DNA from: Frondihabitans sp. PAMC 28766
Lineage (GTDB): Bacteria; Actinomycetota; Actinomycetes; Actinomycetales; Microbacteriaceae
DNA: 64,000 bases
Reading direction: 5' to 3'
NCBI RefSeq assembly: GCF_001577365.1
Contig: NZ_CP014513.1
Span: 1,550,001-1,614,000, forward strand
The notes beneath the pieces are model-generated. The model was not told where the DNA came from, made no database searches, and saw nothing but the letters and a program-made list of their open reading frames with translations. Positions 25,085 to 32,976 of the stretch are shown in pieces. Each line of letters starts with the position of its first letter. Positions within the stretch are counted from its first letter, which is position 1. A program made the position numbers and the translations under genes.

Positions 25085-25588
25085 TCAGGCAGAGGGGATG
25101 CCGGGGACGCCGGTGGTGCCCGTCGGGGCGGGCGGAGGCACCTCAGCGGCGTGCGAGCCTCCGGTCGCGTTCAGCGAGGTGTTCTGAGCGCGAAGGAGGT
25201 CGCGGATCTCGCTCAGGATCTCGACGTCGGTCGGCGGCACGTCCTGCGGGGTGCCCTCGGTCTCTTTCTGCTTCGCGAAGGCGGTCTTGAGCAGGTGGTT
25301 GATCGGCAGCACGAGGCAGAAGTAGACGACGGCCGCGATGATGACGAAGTTGATGGCCGCACCGATCACGGCTCCGAACATGAGCTGCGCGTGGCCGCCC
25401 GAGGCGGTCGGGATCGAGACGACGAGGGCCTTGTCGAGCATCGACGCGTTGAAGATCGCACCGATCAGCGGGTTGAAGATGTTCGTCACGAGCGAGGTGA
25501 CGATCGCGGTGAAGGCAGCACCGATGACGACCGCGACGGCCAGATCGATGACGTTGCCGCGCAGGATGAACTCTTTGAAGCCCTTCAC
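25085..25588 (-). CDS. mscL: large-conductance mechanosensitive channel MscL
   Basis: A 167-residue inner-membrane channel that opens under membrane tension. The N-terminal amphipathic helix and first span (KGFKEFILRGNVIDLAVAVVIGAAFTAIV) and the second span (FGAVIGAAINFVIIAAVVYFCLVLPINHL) match MscL closely. The C-terminal bundle (DVEILSEIRDLLRAQN) is present and is followed by a ~25-residue Pro/Gly/Thr-rich tail, which makes it longer than the usual ~136. GTG at 25586-25588 has GAAGGAG upstream. Downstream of the FmdB-type gene on the same strand. Confidence 0.95.
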   Translation of the reverse strand: MKGFKEFILRGNVIDLAVAVVIGAAFTAIVTSLVTNIFNPLIGAIFNASMLDKALVVSIPTASGGHAQLMFGAVIGAAINFVIIAAVVYFCLVLPINHLLKTAFAKQKETEGTPQDVPPTDVEILSEIRDLLRAQNTSLNATGGSHAAEVPPPAPTGTTGVPGIPSA

Positions 25589-25634
25589 GGGTGCTCCTTC
25601 AGGTCGATGACTGGTCCCTTGGAGCGTATCGGGC

Positions 25635-25997
25635 TTACGAAGAAGGTGTCGAGCCACCCGACGTCGCGGGTTTGGAGGGAGCGGGAGTCGACGGCTTGCT
25701 CTCTTTCGGAGCCGACCCGCCTGAACCTGCGCCCTCGACCTTCGCCGCCGAGCCCGAGCCCGAGCCGGAATCGGAACCCGCGCCGGACGACGACCCGCCG
25801 TCGGACGACGACGACGTCTTCGCCCGCGAGTCGGTGCGATAGAAGCCCGACCCGTTGAAGGTCACGCCGACCGGGCTGAAGACCTTGCGCAGCTTGCCGC
25901 CGCAGACCGGGCAGACCGTGAGGGTGTCGTCCGAGAACGACTGGTGGATGTCGAACGCGTTGTCGCATTCGGTGCAGCGGTAGCTGTAGGTGGGCAC
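25635..25997 (-). CDS. FmdB-family zinc ribbon protein
   Basis: A 120-residue protein. Residues 1-45 form the FmdB putative regulatory zinc ribbon: MPTYSYRCTECDNAFDIHQSF..CPVCGGKLRKVF with two CxxC pairs. The remaining 75 residues are a Ser/Gly/Ala/Pro-rich disordered tail. Located between mscL and the folate cyclo-ligase on the same strand, a common actinobacterial neighbourhood. The exact role of the family is not known. Confidence 0.9.
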   Translation of the reverse strand: MPTYSYRCTECDNAFDIHQSFSDDTLTVCPVCGGKLRKVFSPVGVTFNGSGFYRTDSRAKTSSSSDGGSSSGAGSDSGSGSGSAAKVEGAGSGGSAPKESKPSTPAPSKPATSGGSTPSS

Positions 25998-26011
25998 AGG
26001 GATCCTGAGGC

Positions 26012-26593
26012 TTAGAAGGTGTGGACGCCCGACGGGGTGACGACGCCGTCGACGGGCTGGTCGTGCCGCTCGCTCGGAACGGACTCGACGTACTCCGAGT
26101 CGAACACCACAGCATAAACCGGCGGGCGCCTCGCCATCGAGCCGAGTGTCTTGTCGAAGTAGCCCTTGCCCCAGCCCATGCGCATGCCGGTGTGGTCGAT
26201 CTGGGCCGCGGGCACGACGATCAGGTCGACGTCGTTGATGGCCATGGGGCTCAGGATCTCGCCCACCGGCTCGGGCAGGCCGAAGAGGCCCTCGGTCTCG
26301 GTCTCGAAGTCGGTCGAGAGCGTCCAGTCGAGCAGGCCGTCGGCACGCGTGATGGGGAAGAGCACGCGGATGCCCTGCCCGTTGGCCCAGTTGAGGAAGG
26401 GGCGCGTGTTCGGCTCGTGCTCGGCCGAGAGGTAGGCCGAGATCGACTTCACCCCCAGTTCGAGGGCCACCGTCGTCAGATGCGCCGTCAGCCTTTCGGT
26501 GGACTCGGCGAGCGCAGCGTCACCCATGTTCCGCCGTCTGGTGCGGAGTTCTCTTCGCAGGGCACGCTTCGCGTCGCCGACCTCGTCAGTCAT
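26012..26593 (-). CDS. 5-formyltetrahydrofolate cyclo-ligase
   Basis: A 193-residue enzyme that converts 5-formyl-THF to 5,10-methenyl-THF with ATP. The N-terminal KRALRRELRTRRRNM phosphate-binding region and the family's glycine-rich loop (GMRMGWGKGYFDKTL, about residues 140-154) are clear, along with DLIVVPAAQID. ATG at 26591-26593. It is divergent from galU (51-base gap) with a probable shared promoter region; the order cyclo-ligase / galU divergent is common in actinobacteria. Confidence 0.93.
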   Translation of the reverse strand: MTDEVGDAKRALRRELRTRRRNMGDAALAESTERLTAHLTTVALELGVKSISAYLSAEHEPNTRPFLNWANGQGIRVLFPITRADGLLDWTLSTDFETETEGLFGLPEPVGEILSPMAINDVDLIVVPAAQIDHTGMRMGWGKGYFDKTLGSMARRPPVYAVVFDSEYVESVPSERHDQPVDGVVTPSGVHTF

Positions 26594-26644
26594 GCCCGCA
26601 ATCTTAACTGCACGGTAACGTTGTAAATAGATACGCTGACCGGC

Positions 26645-27538
26645 ATGGGATTCACCATTACTAAAGCCGTCATTCCCGCAGCAGGGCTGGGGACTCGCTT
26701 CCTGCCCGCCACCAAGGCCATCCCGAAGGAGATGCTCGCGGTCGTCGACAAGCCGGCCATCCAGTACGTTGTCGAGGAGGCCGTCGCGGCCGGCCTCACC
26801 GATGTGCTCATGATCACGGGCCGCAACAAGAACGCGCTCGAGAACCACTTCGACCACGTGTCGGAGCTCGAGGAGACCCTTCGCAAGAAGGGCGACCACG
26901 AGAAGCTCGCGAAGGTCAACCAGTCCACCGACCTCGCCGACATGCACTACGTGCGCCAGGGCGACCCGCTGGGCCTCGGCCACGCCGTGCTGCGCGCCAG
27001 GATGCACGTCGGCCGTGAGCCGTTCGCCGTGCTGCTCGGCGACGACATCATCGACGCCCGCGACCCGCTGCTCTCTCGCATGCTCGAGGTGCAGGGCAGG
27101 AAGAACGCGTCGGTCGTCGCGCTGCTCGAAGTGCCCGAGTCGATGACGCACCTCTACGGTGTCGCCACGGTCGAGGCCACCGACGAGGACGACGTCGTGA
27201 AGATCACCGGCATGGTCGAGAAGCCCGCCCAGGGCGAGGCGCCGTCGAATCTCGCGATCATCGGCCGTTACGTGCTGCGCCCCGAGGTCTTCGACGTGCT
27301 CGAGAAGCAGGCGCCCGGCAAGGGCGGCGAGATCCAGCTGACCGACGCCCTCGAGAAGATGGCCGGAGCCGAAGAGTGGACCGGCGGCGTCTACGGCGTC
27401 GTGTTCCGTGGACGCCGGTACGACACGGGTGACAAACTCGACTACATCAAGGCGATCATCCAGCTCGCCAGCGACCGAGAAGATCTCGGCGCAGATCTCA
27501 AGACCTGGCTGAAGGAGTTCACCACCGGTCTCGAGTAG
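26645..27538 (+). CDS. galU: UTP-glucose-1-phosphate uridylyltransferase
   Basis: A 297-residue cytosolic nucleotidyltransferase making UDP-glucose for cell envelope sugars. The signature AVIPAAGLGTRFLPATKAIPKEML is at residues 7-30 with catalytic Arg and Lys, and QYVVEEAVAAG, LLGDDIID, RYVLRPEVFDVLE and RYDTGDKLDYIKAI follow in order. Length and start are normal for GalU. Part of the galU/GNAT/GlpR block. Confidence 0.97.
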   Translation: MGFTITKAVIPAAGLGTRFLPATKAIPKEMLAVVDKPAIQYVVEEAVAAGLTDVLMITGRNKNALENHFDHVSELEETLRKKGDHEKLAKVNQSTDLADMHYVRQGDPLGLGHAVLRARMHVGREPFAVLLGDDIIDARDPLLSRMLEVQGRKNASVVALLEVPESMTHLYGVATVEATDEDDVVKITGMVEKPAQGEAPSNLAIIGRYVLRPEVFDVLEKQAPGKGGEIQLTDALEKMAGAEEWTGGVYGVVFRGRRYDTGDKLDYIKAIIQLASDREDLGADLKTWLKEFTTGLE

Positions 27539-27568
27539 CACCGGCACCAGTGAGGCAGAGACGACGAA

Positions 27569-28207
27569 GTGACCACCATCCCCACGCTGGCGCAGGGGCG
27601 GATCGGTATCCGGCCCCTTCGCCTGCGTGATTCTCGCGACCTCGATCGCGCCCTGGCCGAAAACCGCTCCTGGCTGCGGCAGTGGGAGGCCACGAACCCG
27701 CACGGGTTCACATCGATCGACGTCAGGTCGAGCATCCGCTCGCTGCAGAACAATGCGCGAGCGGGGCTCGGCCTGCCCTTCGCCATCGAGCTCGACGGCC
27801 GGTTCATCGGCCAGCTCAATGTCTCGGGCATCACCTACGGCTCGCTCGCCTCGGCGACGATCGGCTATTGGGTGACCGAGGCCGCCGCAGGCTACAACGC
27901 GACGCCGACCGCCGTGGCGCTCGCGACCGACTACTGCTTCCAGCGCCTGGGGCTCCACCGGATGGAGATCTGCATCCGGCCCGAGAACGGCCCCAGCTTG
28001 CGCGTCGTCGAGAAGCTCGGCTTCCGCTACGAGGGCCTGCGCCGCCGCTACATCCACATCAACGGCGACTGGCGCGACCACTTCTGCTTCGCGCTCGTGG
28101 CCGAAGAGGTGCGCGAGGGCGTCCTCCGCCGCTGGCTGGAGGGCCGAGTGCCGCTCGGGCAGGGCAGCGTGCCGCCCGACGCGCAGATCGACGCGTCGCA
28201 CTCCTGA
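27569..28207 (+). CDS. GNAT family N-acetyltransferase (RimJ/RimL type)
   Basis: A 212-residue acetyltransferase. The N-terminal GRIGIRPLRLRDSRDLDRAL, central FIGQLNVSGI, acetyl-CoA loop region ATIGYWVTEAAAGYNATPTAVALATDYCF and NGPSLRVVEKLGFRYEGLRRRYIHINGDWRDHFCFAL match RimJ/RimL enzymes that acetylate ribosomal protein N-termini. The start is GTG at 27569, 30 bases after galU. The galU/rimJ-like/GlpR order is conserved in actinobacteria. Confidence 0.9.
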   Translation: MTTIPTLAQGRIGIRPLRLRDSRDLDRALAENRSWLRQWEATNPHGFTSIDVRSSIRSLQNNARAGLGLPFAIELDGRFIGQLNVSGITYGSLASATIGYWVTEAAAGYNATPTAVALATDYCFQRLGLHRMEICIRPENGPSLRVVEKLGFRYEGLRRRYIHINGDWRDHFCFALVAEEVREGVLRRWLEGRVPLGQGSVPPDAQIDASHS

Positions 28208-28298
28208 CCGGCCGCGCGGCCTCGAGCCTGCAGTCCGCTGCCGGACACACCCCGGGATCAACCAGGATCCGCACGAGGGCACTCATACCCTTGCCACC

Positions 28299-29450
28299 AT
28301 GGGAATCAGCTCGTGGGGTGGAGGCATTGTCCTCGGTCTGGTCGCCGCGCTCTGGCTCGTCTACCTGATCCCGTCGTGGGCCAAGCGCCAGCAGTACCTC
28401 GCCACCGAGCGCAACGCCGTCCGGCTGCAGCAGACCCTGCGGATCCTCGCCCAGACGGCCGAGCTGCCCGACGAGATCCGGGTCGAGGCCAACGCGAAGT
28501 CGGTCGCCACGGCGCAGAAGATCCTCCGCAGCGAAGAGGCCAAGCGCGAGGCGATCCGCCGCGCTCAGGAGGCGGCCCGGCAGCGGGCCATCACCCGCGA
28601 GCTCGCCGCGACCGCGCCCGCCCTTCGCGCCGCCGACAGCGAACCCGCGCTCGCTGCGCGCCGACTGCGTCGCACCCGCCTGGTGTCGACCCTCGTGCTC
28701 GTCGCCAGCATCGCCCTGCTGGTGTTCGGGCTCACGCACTTCGCCAGCACCTGGCTGCTCGTCGTCGCTGCTGCCGTGGCCGGGGCGGGCTCCATCGTGA
28801 TCCTGGGCCAGCTCGCCGCGGTCTCGCGTGCCCGCGCCCGACGCCTCGTCGCGGCCCCGGTCGCCGCGACCGTGGTGTCGCCTCAGGTCGCGCAGGACTT
28901 CCAGGACTTCGCACCCCGCACGACCGCCCTCGACGACGGGGCGCAGGATGCCACGGCATCGGTCGCGCAGACCGCCACCCGCGAGTGGACCCCGGTCGCG
29001 ATGCCGCGCCCCCTGTACATGCGGCGCGGGTCGGCTCGGGCCCTCGCCCGCTCGTCGGCCGTGGCCGGCTCGCCGACCGCGTCGGGCGACACCGACGCCC
29101 TCCGCGCGGCGGCCGAGCGCTCGGCCGCAGCCCTCCGCGAGGCGCAGGAGCGTTCGCGTCTCGAAGCCCAGCAGAACGCCCTCCGCGAGGTCGCTCGGGC
29201 AGAAGCGGCTCTGCAGGCGCAGAGCGAGCAGGTGGTTCTCTCGAGCGCCCCCGTCGGGGCTGTTGCTGCCGCGGAGGCTGGTCGCGCTGAGCCCGAGGTC
29301 GCGGCACCCGAGCCCGTCGTCGCCCGCCCCGTCGCCGTCACTCTGCCAGCCGCGGCCGACAGCCCGTTCGCACGCATGGGCTACATCGACGAGGGCGAGA
29401 CGCAGGATCTCCGCCTCGACGAGATCCTGCAGCGTCGCCGCGCCGTCTGA
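28299..29450 (+). CDS. glpR: GlpR/SepX-like divisome-associated membrane protein
   Basis: A 383-residue membrane protein. The first span and following motif (LVAALWLVYLIPSWAKRQQY, then NAVRLQQTLRIL) match the N-terminus of the actinobacterial divisome protein called GlpR or SepX. A charged cytoplasmic segment (residues 40-125) and a two-span hairpin (about 128-172) follow, then a ~200-residue Ala/Arg-rich cytoplasmic tail with a coiled-coil part near 270-310. The position directly after galU and the RimJ-like gene is the usual place. The usual neighbouring MoeA-like gene glp is not here. Confidence 0.75.
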   Translation: MGISSWGGGIVLGLVAALWLVYLIPSWAKRQQYLATERNAVRLQQTLRILAQTAELPDEIRVEANAKSVATAQKILRSEEAKREAIRRAQEAARQRAITRELAATAPALRAADSEPALAARRLRRTRLVSTLVLVASIALLVFGLTHFASTWLLVVAAAVAGAGSIVILGQLAAVSRARARRLVAAPVAATVVSPQVAQDFQDFAPRTTALDDGAQDATASVAQTATREWTPVAMPRPLYMRRGSARALARSSAVAGSPTASGDTDALRAAAERSAAALREAQERSRLEAQQNALREVARAEAALQAQSEQVVLSSAPVGAVAAAEAGRAEPEVAAPEPVVARPVAVTLPAAADSPFARMGYIDEGETQDLRLDEILQRRRAV

Positions 29451-29504
29451 CCCTGCGCTGGTCATGAGGCCCTCCGGCAGGGTGATATCGTTGGAGCGCA
29501 GTTT

Positions 29505-29577
29505 GGGGCTATGGCGCAGTTGGTAGCGCGTCTCGTTCGCAATGAGAAGGTCAGGGGTTCGAATCCCCTTAGCTCCA
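29505..29577 (+). tRNA. tRNA-Ala (anticodon CGC)
   Basis: A 73-base cloverleaf: acceptor GGGGCTA/TAGCTCC with the G3-U70 pair that identifies tRNA-Ala, D arm GCGC/GCGC, anticodon stem TCTCG/TGAGA with loop TTCGCAA (anticodon CGC at 29538-29540), and a T arm containing GGTTCGAATCC. The CCA end is only partly encoded (ACC). A terminator follows within 10 bases. Confidence 0.96.
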
Positions 29578-29586
29578 CCCGCATGA

Positions 29587-29618
29587 AATGGCTCGCCCTG
29601 AGGGGCGGGCCATTCTTG
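29587..29618 (+). terminator. terminator after tRNA-Ala
   Basis: Twelve-base arms (29587-29598, 29603-29614) with one mismatch and a four-base loop, followed by CTTG and a short T-rich stretch. Confidence 0.75.
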
Positions 29619-29691
29619 TCTGAAGCTCATTGATTTCAGACGGGTCTCATCTCATTCGCCAGGCGTCACCCCTACCGACCAACTCATCCGC

Positions 29692-30357
29692 ATGAACGAC
29701 AAACTTTTACGCTGGTCTCGACCTCGGCTCGTGTGCCCTGCGGGTATTGGGCTGGTGGTTCTCAGTACCGCAGCACTAAGTCGAACTTCCTTGGCAGTCC
29801 TTCCCGTGACCCTCATGGCCATCGTGATCCTCTTGCCTATGATCCTGATACTCGCGATCAGCCCCCGCCCGGTTCCGCTGACTGACCAGAGCCTTCTCCT
29901 GGCACGATTGAGGTGGTTTCTCGCTTTTCTTTGGGCTACGGCACTTATCATCTTCACGTCATACCTGGGCGGTGCCGTCGGACTAGATGCCTCGCGGTGG
30001 TCAACATCGCGGGCGATCTTCAATGAGATGGGATCGAATCTCAAGACGTTTCTCGTGGTTGCACTCGACTTCGCCGGCTTCATCCTTTCGGCCTGGCTTT
30101 CAGCGGACCTTCTGCGCCTCCGACGGCGGGGTCGCGCCAAAGCCCTAAGAAAAAGTATCCGGGCAGGTGAATACGGCGTTGAACTGATGAGCGCCCATTT
30201 GTTCGACCGCCGAGCCCGATCCGCTCCAAAATATCGCCGATTGCATGGATCAATTGAGGTCTGGGTCAACTTCTTGGCTGCGCCGGAGGCGATTCTATTA
30301 TTCCTGTTTGACTGCTGGCTGACGATTGTCGCCGTCGCCTCTGCTCTCGGTCGCTGA
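29692..30357 (+). CDS. hypothetical five-span membrane protein, low GC
   Basis: A 221-residue protein with about five hydrophobic spans: residues 13-32, 36-57, 70-95, 118-138 and 193-217. No recognised family. The stretch between the spans at 140-190 is basic (RLRRRGRAKALRKSIRAG). Codon third positions include many A/T, unlike the neighbours, so this gene was probably acquired recently; it sits right after tRNA-Ala, a common insertion point. The ATG at 29692 has no strong ribosome binding site. It may be real but is only moderately supported. Confidence 0.55.
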   Translation: MNDKLLRWSRPRLVCPAGIGLVVLSTAALSRTSLAVLPVTLMAIVILLPMILILAISPRPVPLTDQSLLLARLRWFLAFLWATALIIFTSYLGGAVGLDASRWSTSRAIFNEMGSNLKTFLVVALDFAGFILSAWLSADLLRLRRRGRAKALRKSIRAGEYGVELMSAHLFDRRARSAPKYRRLHGSIEVWVNFLAAPEAILLFLFDCWLTIVAVASALGR

Positions 30358-30379
30358 CGCGGGCGGATAGGGTGAGAGC

Positions 30380-30661
30380 GTGGGCGATGACGGGGCAGTG
30401 CGGATCGAGCTCGTTCTGGAGAAGCCGGGGCTGGGGTGGTATCCGAAGCCGACCGTCGTGATCGACGGGCGCGGGCAGCCGGCGCAGTGGGGTCGCGGCA
30501 CCTGGCAGGTGCGGCCCGGCACATCCATCGGCGTCTACCTCTTCAACCGGCTCTGGCGATTCGGCACAGCCGACCTCACTCTCGCCGAGCCCCTCCCGGC
30601 GTCTCTCAGCTATCGAGCTCCTCTTTTGCCAGTCGGAAAGGGGCGCCTTCGCCTGGTCTGA
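30380..30661 (+). CDS. small conserved hypothetical protein
   Basis: A 93-residue protein started with GTG. It has a compact beta-rich sequence (KPTVVIDGRGQPAQWGRGTWQVRPG, then IGVYLFNRLWRFGTADLTL), no span and no known motif. High GC3 and this regular pattern suggest a real gene; similar short proteins occur in Microbacteriaceae, to my recollection. It is 22 bases after the preceding low-GC gene. Confidence 0.6.
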   Translation: MGDDGAVRIELVLEKPGLGWYPKPTVVIDGRGQPAQWGRGTWQVRPGTSIGVYLFNRLWRFGTADLTLAEPLPASLSYRAPLLPVGKGRLRLV

Positions 30662-31011
30662 CCCAGGATGTCGCCGTGGCGCAGACTGGTATGTCAATAC
30701 AGACTTGGGTAAGCTCGTCTCGGGAGCTGACCTGTCGGCGAAGGCTCCTGGCGCTGCGTTCCCCAACCAATCGAGGGAAGCATGAGGCCCAGGTCCGTAA
30801 CAGCGAACCTGGGCCTCGAAGTGTCTCCGATGGAGAGCTAGGGATGAACACGATCCCCGGTGTTACCACCGGAATTCTAATACTGGTCGGGATTCAAGCG
30901 CAACTGTACGGCGGGGCCGCGAGCCGTGTGCGGGCCCGGGGCATGCGCGGGCCTCCTCGCGATCGAGGAGCCAGCGACGGGCCCCGCGGCCGGACAGGGC
31001 AGGATGGACGG
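30662..31011. other. 350-base intergenic stretch with a hairpin
   Basis: No convincing coding frame. The only clear element is an 11-bp perfect inverted repeat (30784-30794 and 30807-30817) with a 12-base loop and no T run, which may be a weak terminator for the small genes upstream. The rest, including an A/T-richer patch near 30690-30720, shows nothing I can name. Confidence 0.5.
30784..30817. terminator. possible terminator hairpin
   Basis: Perfect 11-bp stem GAGGCCCAGGT / ACCTGGGCCTC with a 12-base loop, downstream of the 30380 gene. No poly-T tail, so termination is not certain. Confidence 0.5.
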
Positions 31012-32607
31012 GTGCCTCCCGCCTTCCGCCCCGACCTGATCGCGGCCCTCCGCCGTGACCTCGACCACTCGCTGTTCACGGTGGGGCGGCTGAGCGGGGC
31101 CGGCGCCTGGGGCGCCGCCGGGGGCGCAGCGCTCTTCCGGGGCGAGAGGATCGCCGCACGCCGCGCCCTCGAGAGCCGCCGCCCGGCATCGGGGCGCGAG
31201 CGGGCCTCGGACACGCTCGCGAAGCTCTGGATCCTGGGCTATCCGCAGCCCGCGGCCGATGTTGCCGCCGCGTTGCCGACCCTCGGGCTGGACGGTGCCG
31301 CGGCCCTGCACCTGCTGCATGTCGAAGGCGACGTGACGGCGCCCCTGGTCGACCTCCGCCCGTACTCGTTCGTCGACTCGGCCGGGGAGGCGAACTGGTG
31401 GGTGGCCTCCGACCTCGGCGAGATGGCGTTGCAGGGGCCGCTGCGCGAAGACCACGTGCTCGGCATCGGGGGTGCGTCGAACACGTTGAGCGGCCTCATG
31501 ATCCCGCGGCGCGTCGAGCGCGCCCTCGACCTCGGCACCGGTTGCGGCATCCAGGCGATGCACGCCGCCCGGCATGCGCGGCACGTCGTCGCGACCGACA
31601 TCTCCGAGCGCGCCCTGGGCTTCGCACGGTTCAACGTCGAGCTCAACCTCATCGGCGGTGTCGAGTTCAGGCTCGGCAGCCTCTACGAGCCGGTCGAGGG
31701 TGAGATGTTCGACCACATCGTCTCGAATCCGCCGTTCGTGATCACGCCCCGCACCGAGGGCGTGCCGGCGTACGAGTATCGCGACGGCGGCATGGTCGGC
31801 GACGAGCTGGTCGCCACGGTCGTGGCCGGAGCGGGCGACCACCTCGCCCCGGGCGGTGTAGCCCAGCTGCTCGGCAACTGGGAGACCGGCGGCCCCGGCA
31901 AGCGCGGCGCCTACTCGGTGGTCGACTGGGTGTCGCGCGGCGTAGTGCCGCTCGACGTCTGGGCGGTCGAACGCGAGGTGCAAGACGCGACGAGCTACTC
32001 CGAGACGTGGATCCGCGACGGCGGCACGCGCCCGGGCTCGCCCGACTTCGAACGGCTCTACGAGGCCTGGCTCGACGATTTCGACGAGCGCGGCGTCAGC
32101 GAGATCGGATTCGGCTACATCACTCTGCGGCGACCGGCGAGCCGCGCGGTCGTGACAGGAGCGCAGGATCCGGCGGCTCGCCCCGTCGAACGCATCGAGC
32201 GTCTCGCAGGCGCTCTCGGCACGGGCGGCATCGGCTCGCCCGACGTGGGGCTCGGCCCGCACCTGCTGCTGTGCCTCGAGGCGATGGATCGCCTGCGCGA
32301 CATGAGCGACGGCGAGTTGCTCGCCACCAGGCTGCGCGTGGCCGGTGACGTGACCGAGACGCGGCACTACTGGCCGGGCAACGACGACCCGACCGTCATC
32401 CAGCTGACGCAGGGCGGCGGGTTCGCGCGCACGATCGAGTCGGGCACGGCGCTGTCGGCGCTCGTCGGTGCCAGCGACGGAGACCTCAGCTCGGCGGCGA
32501 TCGTGGGAGCGCTGGCGCACTTGCTCGACGCGCCCGAAGCCGAGCTGCGGGCGGAGCTGCTGCCGCAGCTGCGCGAGCTGGTGAGCTGCGGCATCCTGCT
32601 TTTTTGA
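31012..32607 (+). CDS. class I SAM-dependent methyltransferase with DUF7059-type N-terminus
   Basis: A 531-residue protein. An N-terminal ~150-residue domain (LWILGYPQPAADVAAALPTLGLDGAAALHLL) precedes a methyltransferase core: motif I ALDLGTGCGIQAMHAA near residue 172 and motif IV VSNPPFVI near 238, the latter of the N-methyltransferase type that acts on planar amides or amines (HemK/RsmC-like). A ~190-residue C-terminal domain follows. The combination is typical of actinobacterial proteins annotated as methyltransferases; the substrate is unknown. GTG start at 31012 with AGGATGG upstream. Confidence 0.85.
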   Translation: MPPAFRPDLIAALRRDLDHSLFTVGRLSGAGAWGAAGGAALFRGERIAARRALESRRPASGRERASDTLAKLWILGYPQPAADVAAALPTLGLDGAAALHLLHVEGDVTAPLVDLRPYSFVDSAGEANWWVASDLGEMALQGPLREDHVLGIGGASNTLSGLMIPRRVERALDLGTGCGIQAMHAARHARHVVATDISERALGFARFNVELNLIGGVEFRLGSLYEPVEGEMFDHIVSNPPFVITPRTEGVPAYEYRDGGMVGDELVATVVAGAGDHLAPGGVAQLLGNWETGGPGKRGAYSVVDWVSRGVVPLDVWAVEREVQDATSYSETWIRDGGTRPGSPDFERLYEAWLDDFDERGVSEIGFGYITLRRPASRAVVTGAQDPAARPVERIERLAGALGTGGIGSPDVGLGPHLLLCLEAMDRLRDMSDGELLATRLRVAGDVTETRHYWPGNDDPTVIQLTQGGGFARTIESGTALSALVGASDGDLSSAAIVGALAHLLDAPEAELRAELLPQLRELVSCGILLF

Positions 32608-32976
32608 GGGCCGTGTCGCCCCGATGGCAACGACGTGAATTTCGGAGCCTCGGCCTGGGCGTGTGCCCCGAGCAGTGACATCCGTGCCCCGACGCTGCGG
32701 AGGGGCCCCTCGACCGACTCGTCTATCACCCCGATTTCACCCACCAATTCGATACGAAGTCATATAGCGTGGGCATCGCTCTCGGCTGGTTACCGAGGCA
32801 CTGCGCCCCTCTGGCGCCGACCGTGCGGCAATCACCTGATCCGATTCCGCACGGGAGGATCCGTCACGAGCGCTCGATGCGCCCTGTCCGAGCCCCACGC
32901 TCGTCGACGGGGCGCATCCTCATTCACCCGCGACTGGCGCGTTCGCCCAGCCGAAGTACGGCAGGATCGAAGCATC
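32608..32976. other. 369-base intergenic stretch, nothing recognised
   Basis: No frame with coding-like third positions on either strand, no hairpin of note, no tRNA. It must contain the promoter of the helicase gene that starts at 32977. Confidence 0.5.

Noticed and set aside
29505..29620. Genomic island attachment site at the tRNA 3' end
   Set aside because: No second copy of the T-arm/3' end sequence was seen downstream in the window and no integrase is present.
30436..31011. Longer N-terminus for the methyltransferase
   Set aside because: The extra ~190 codons contain Arg/Ser-rich nonsense over the hairpin and the 30380 gene; the GTG at 31012 gives the normal N-terminus.
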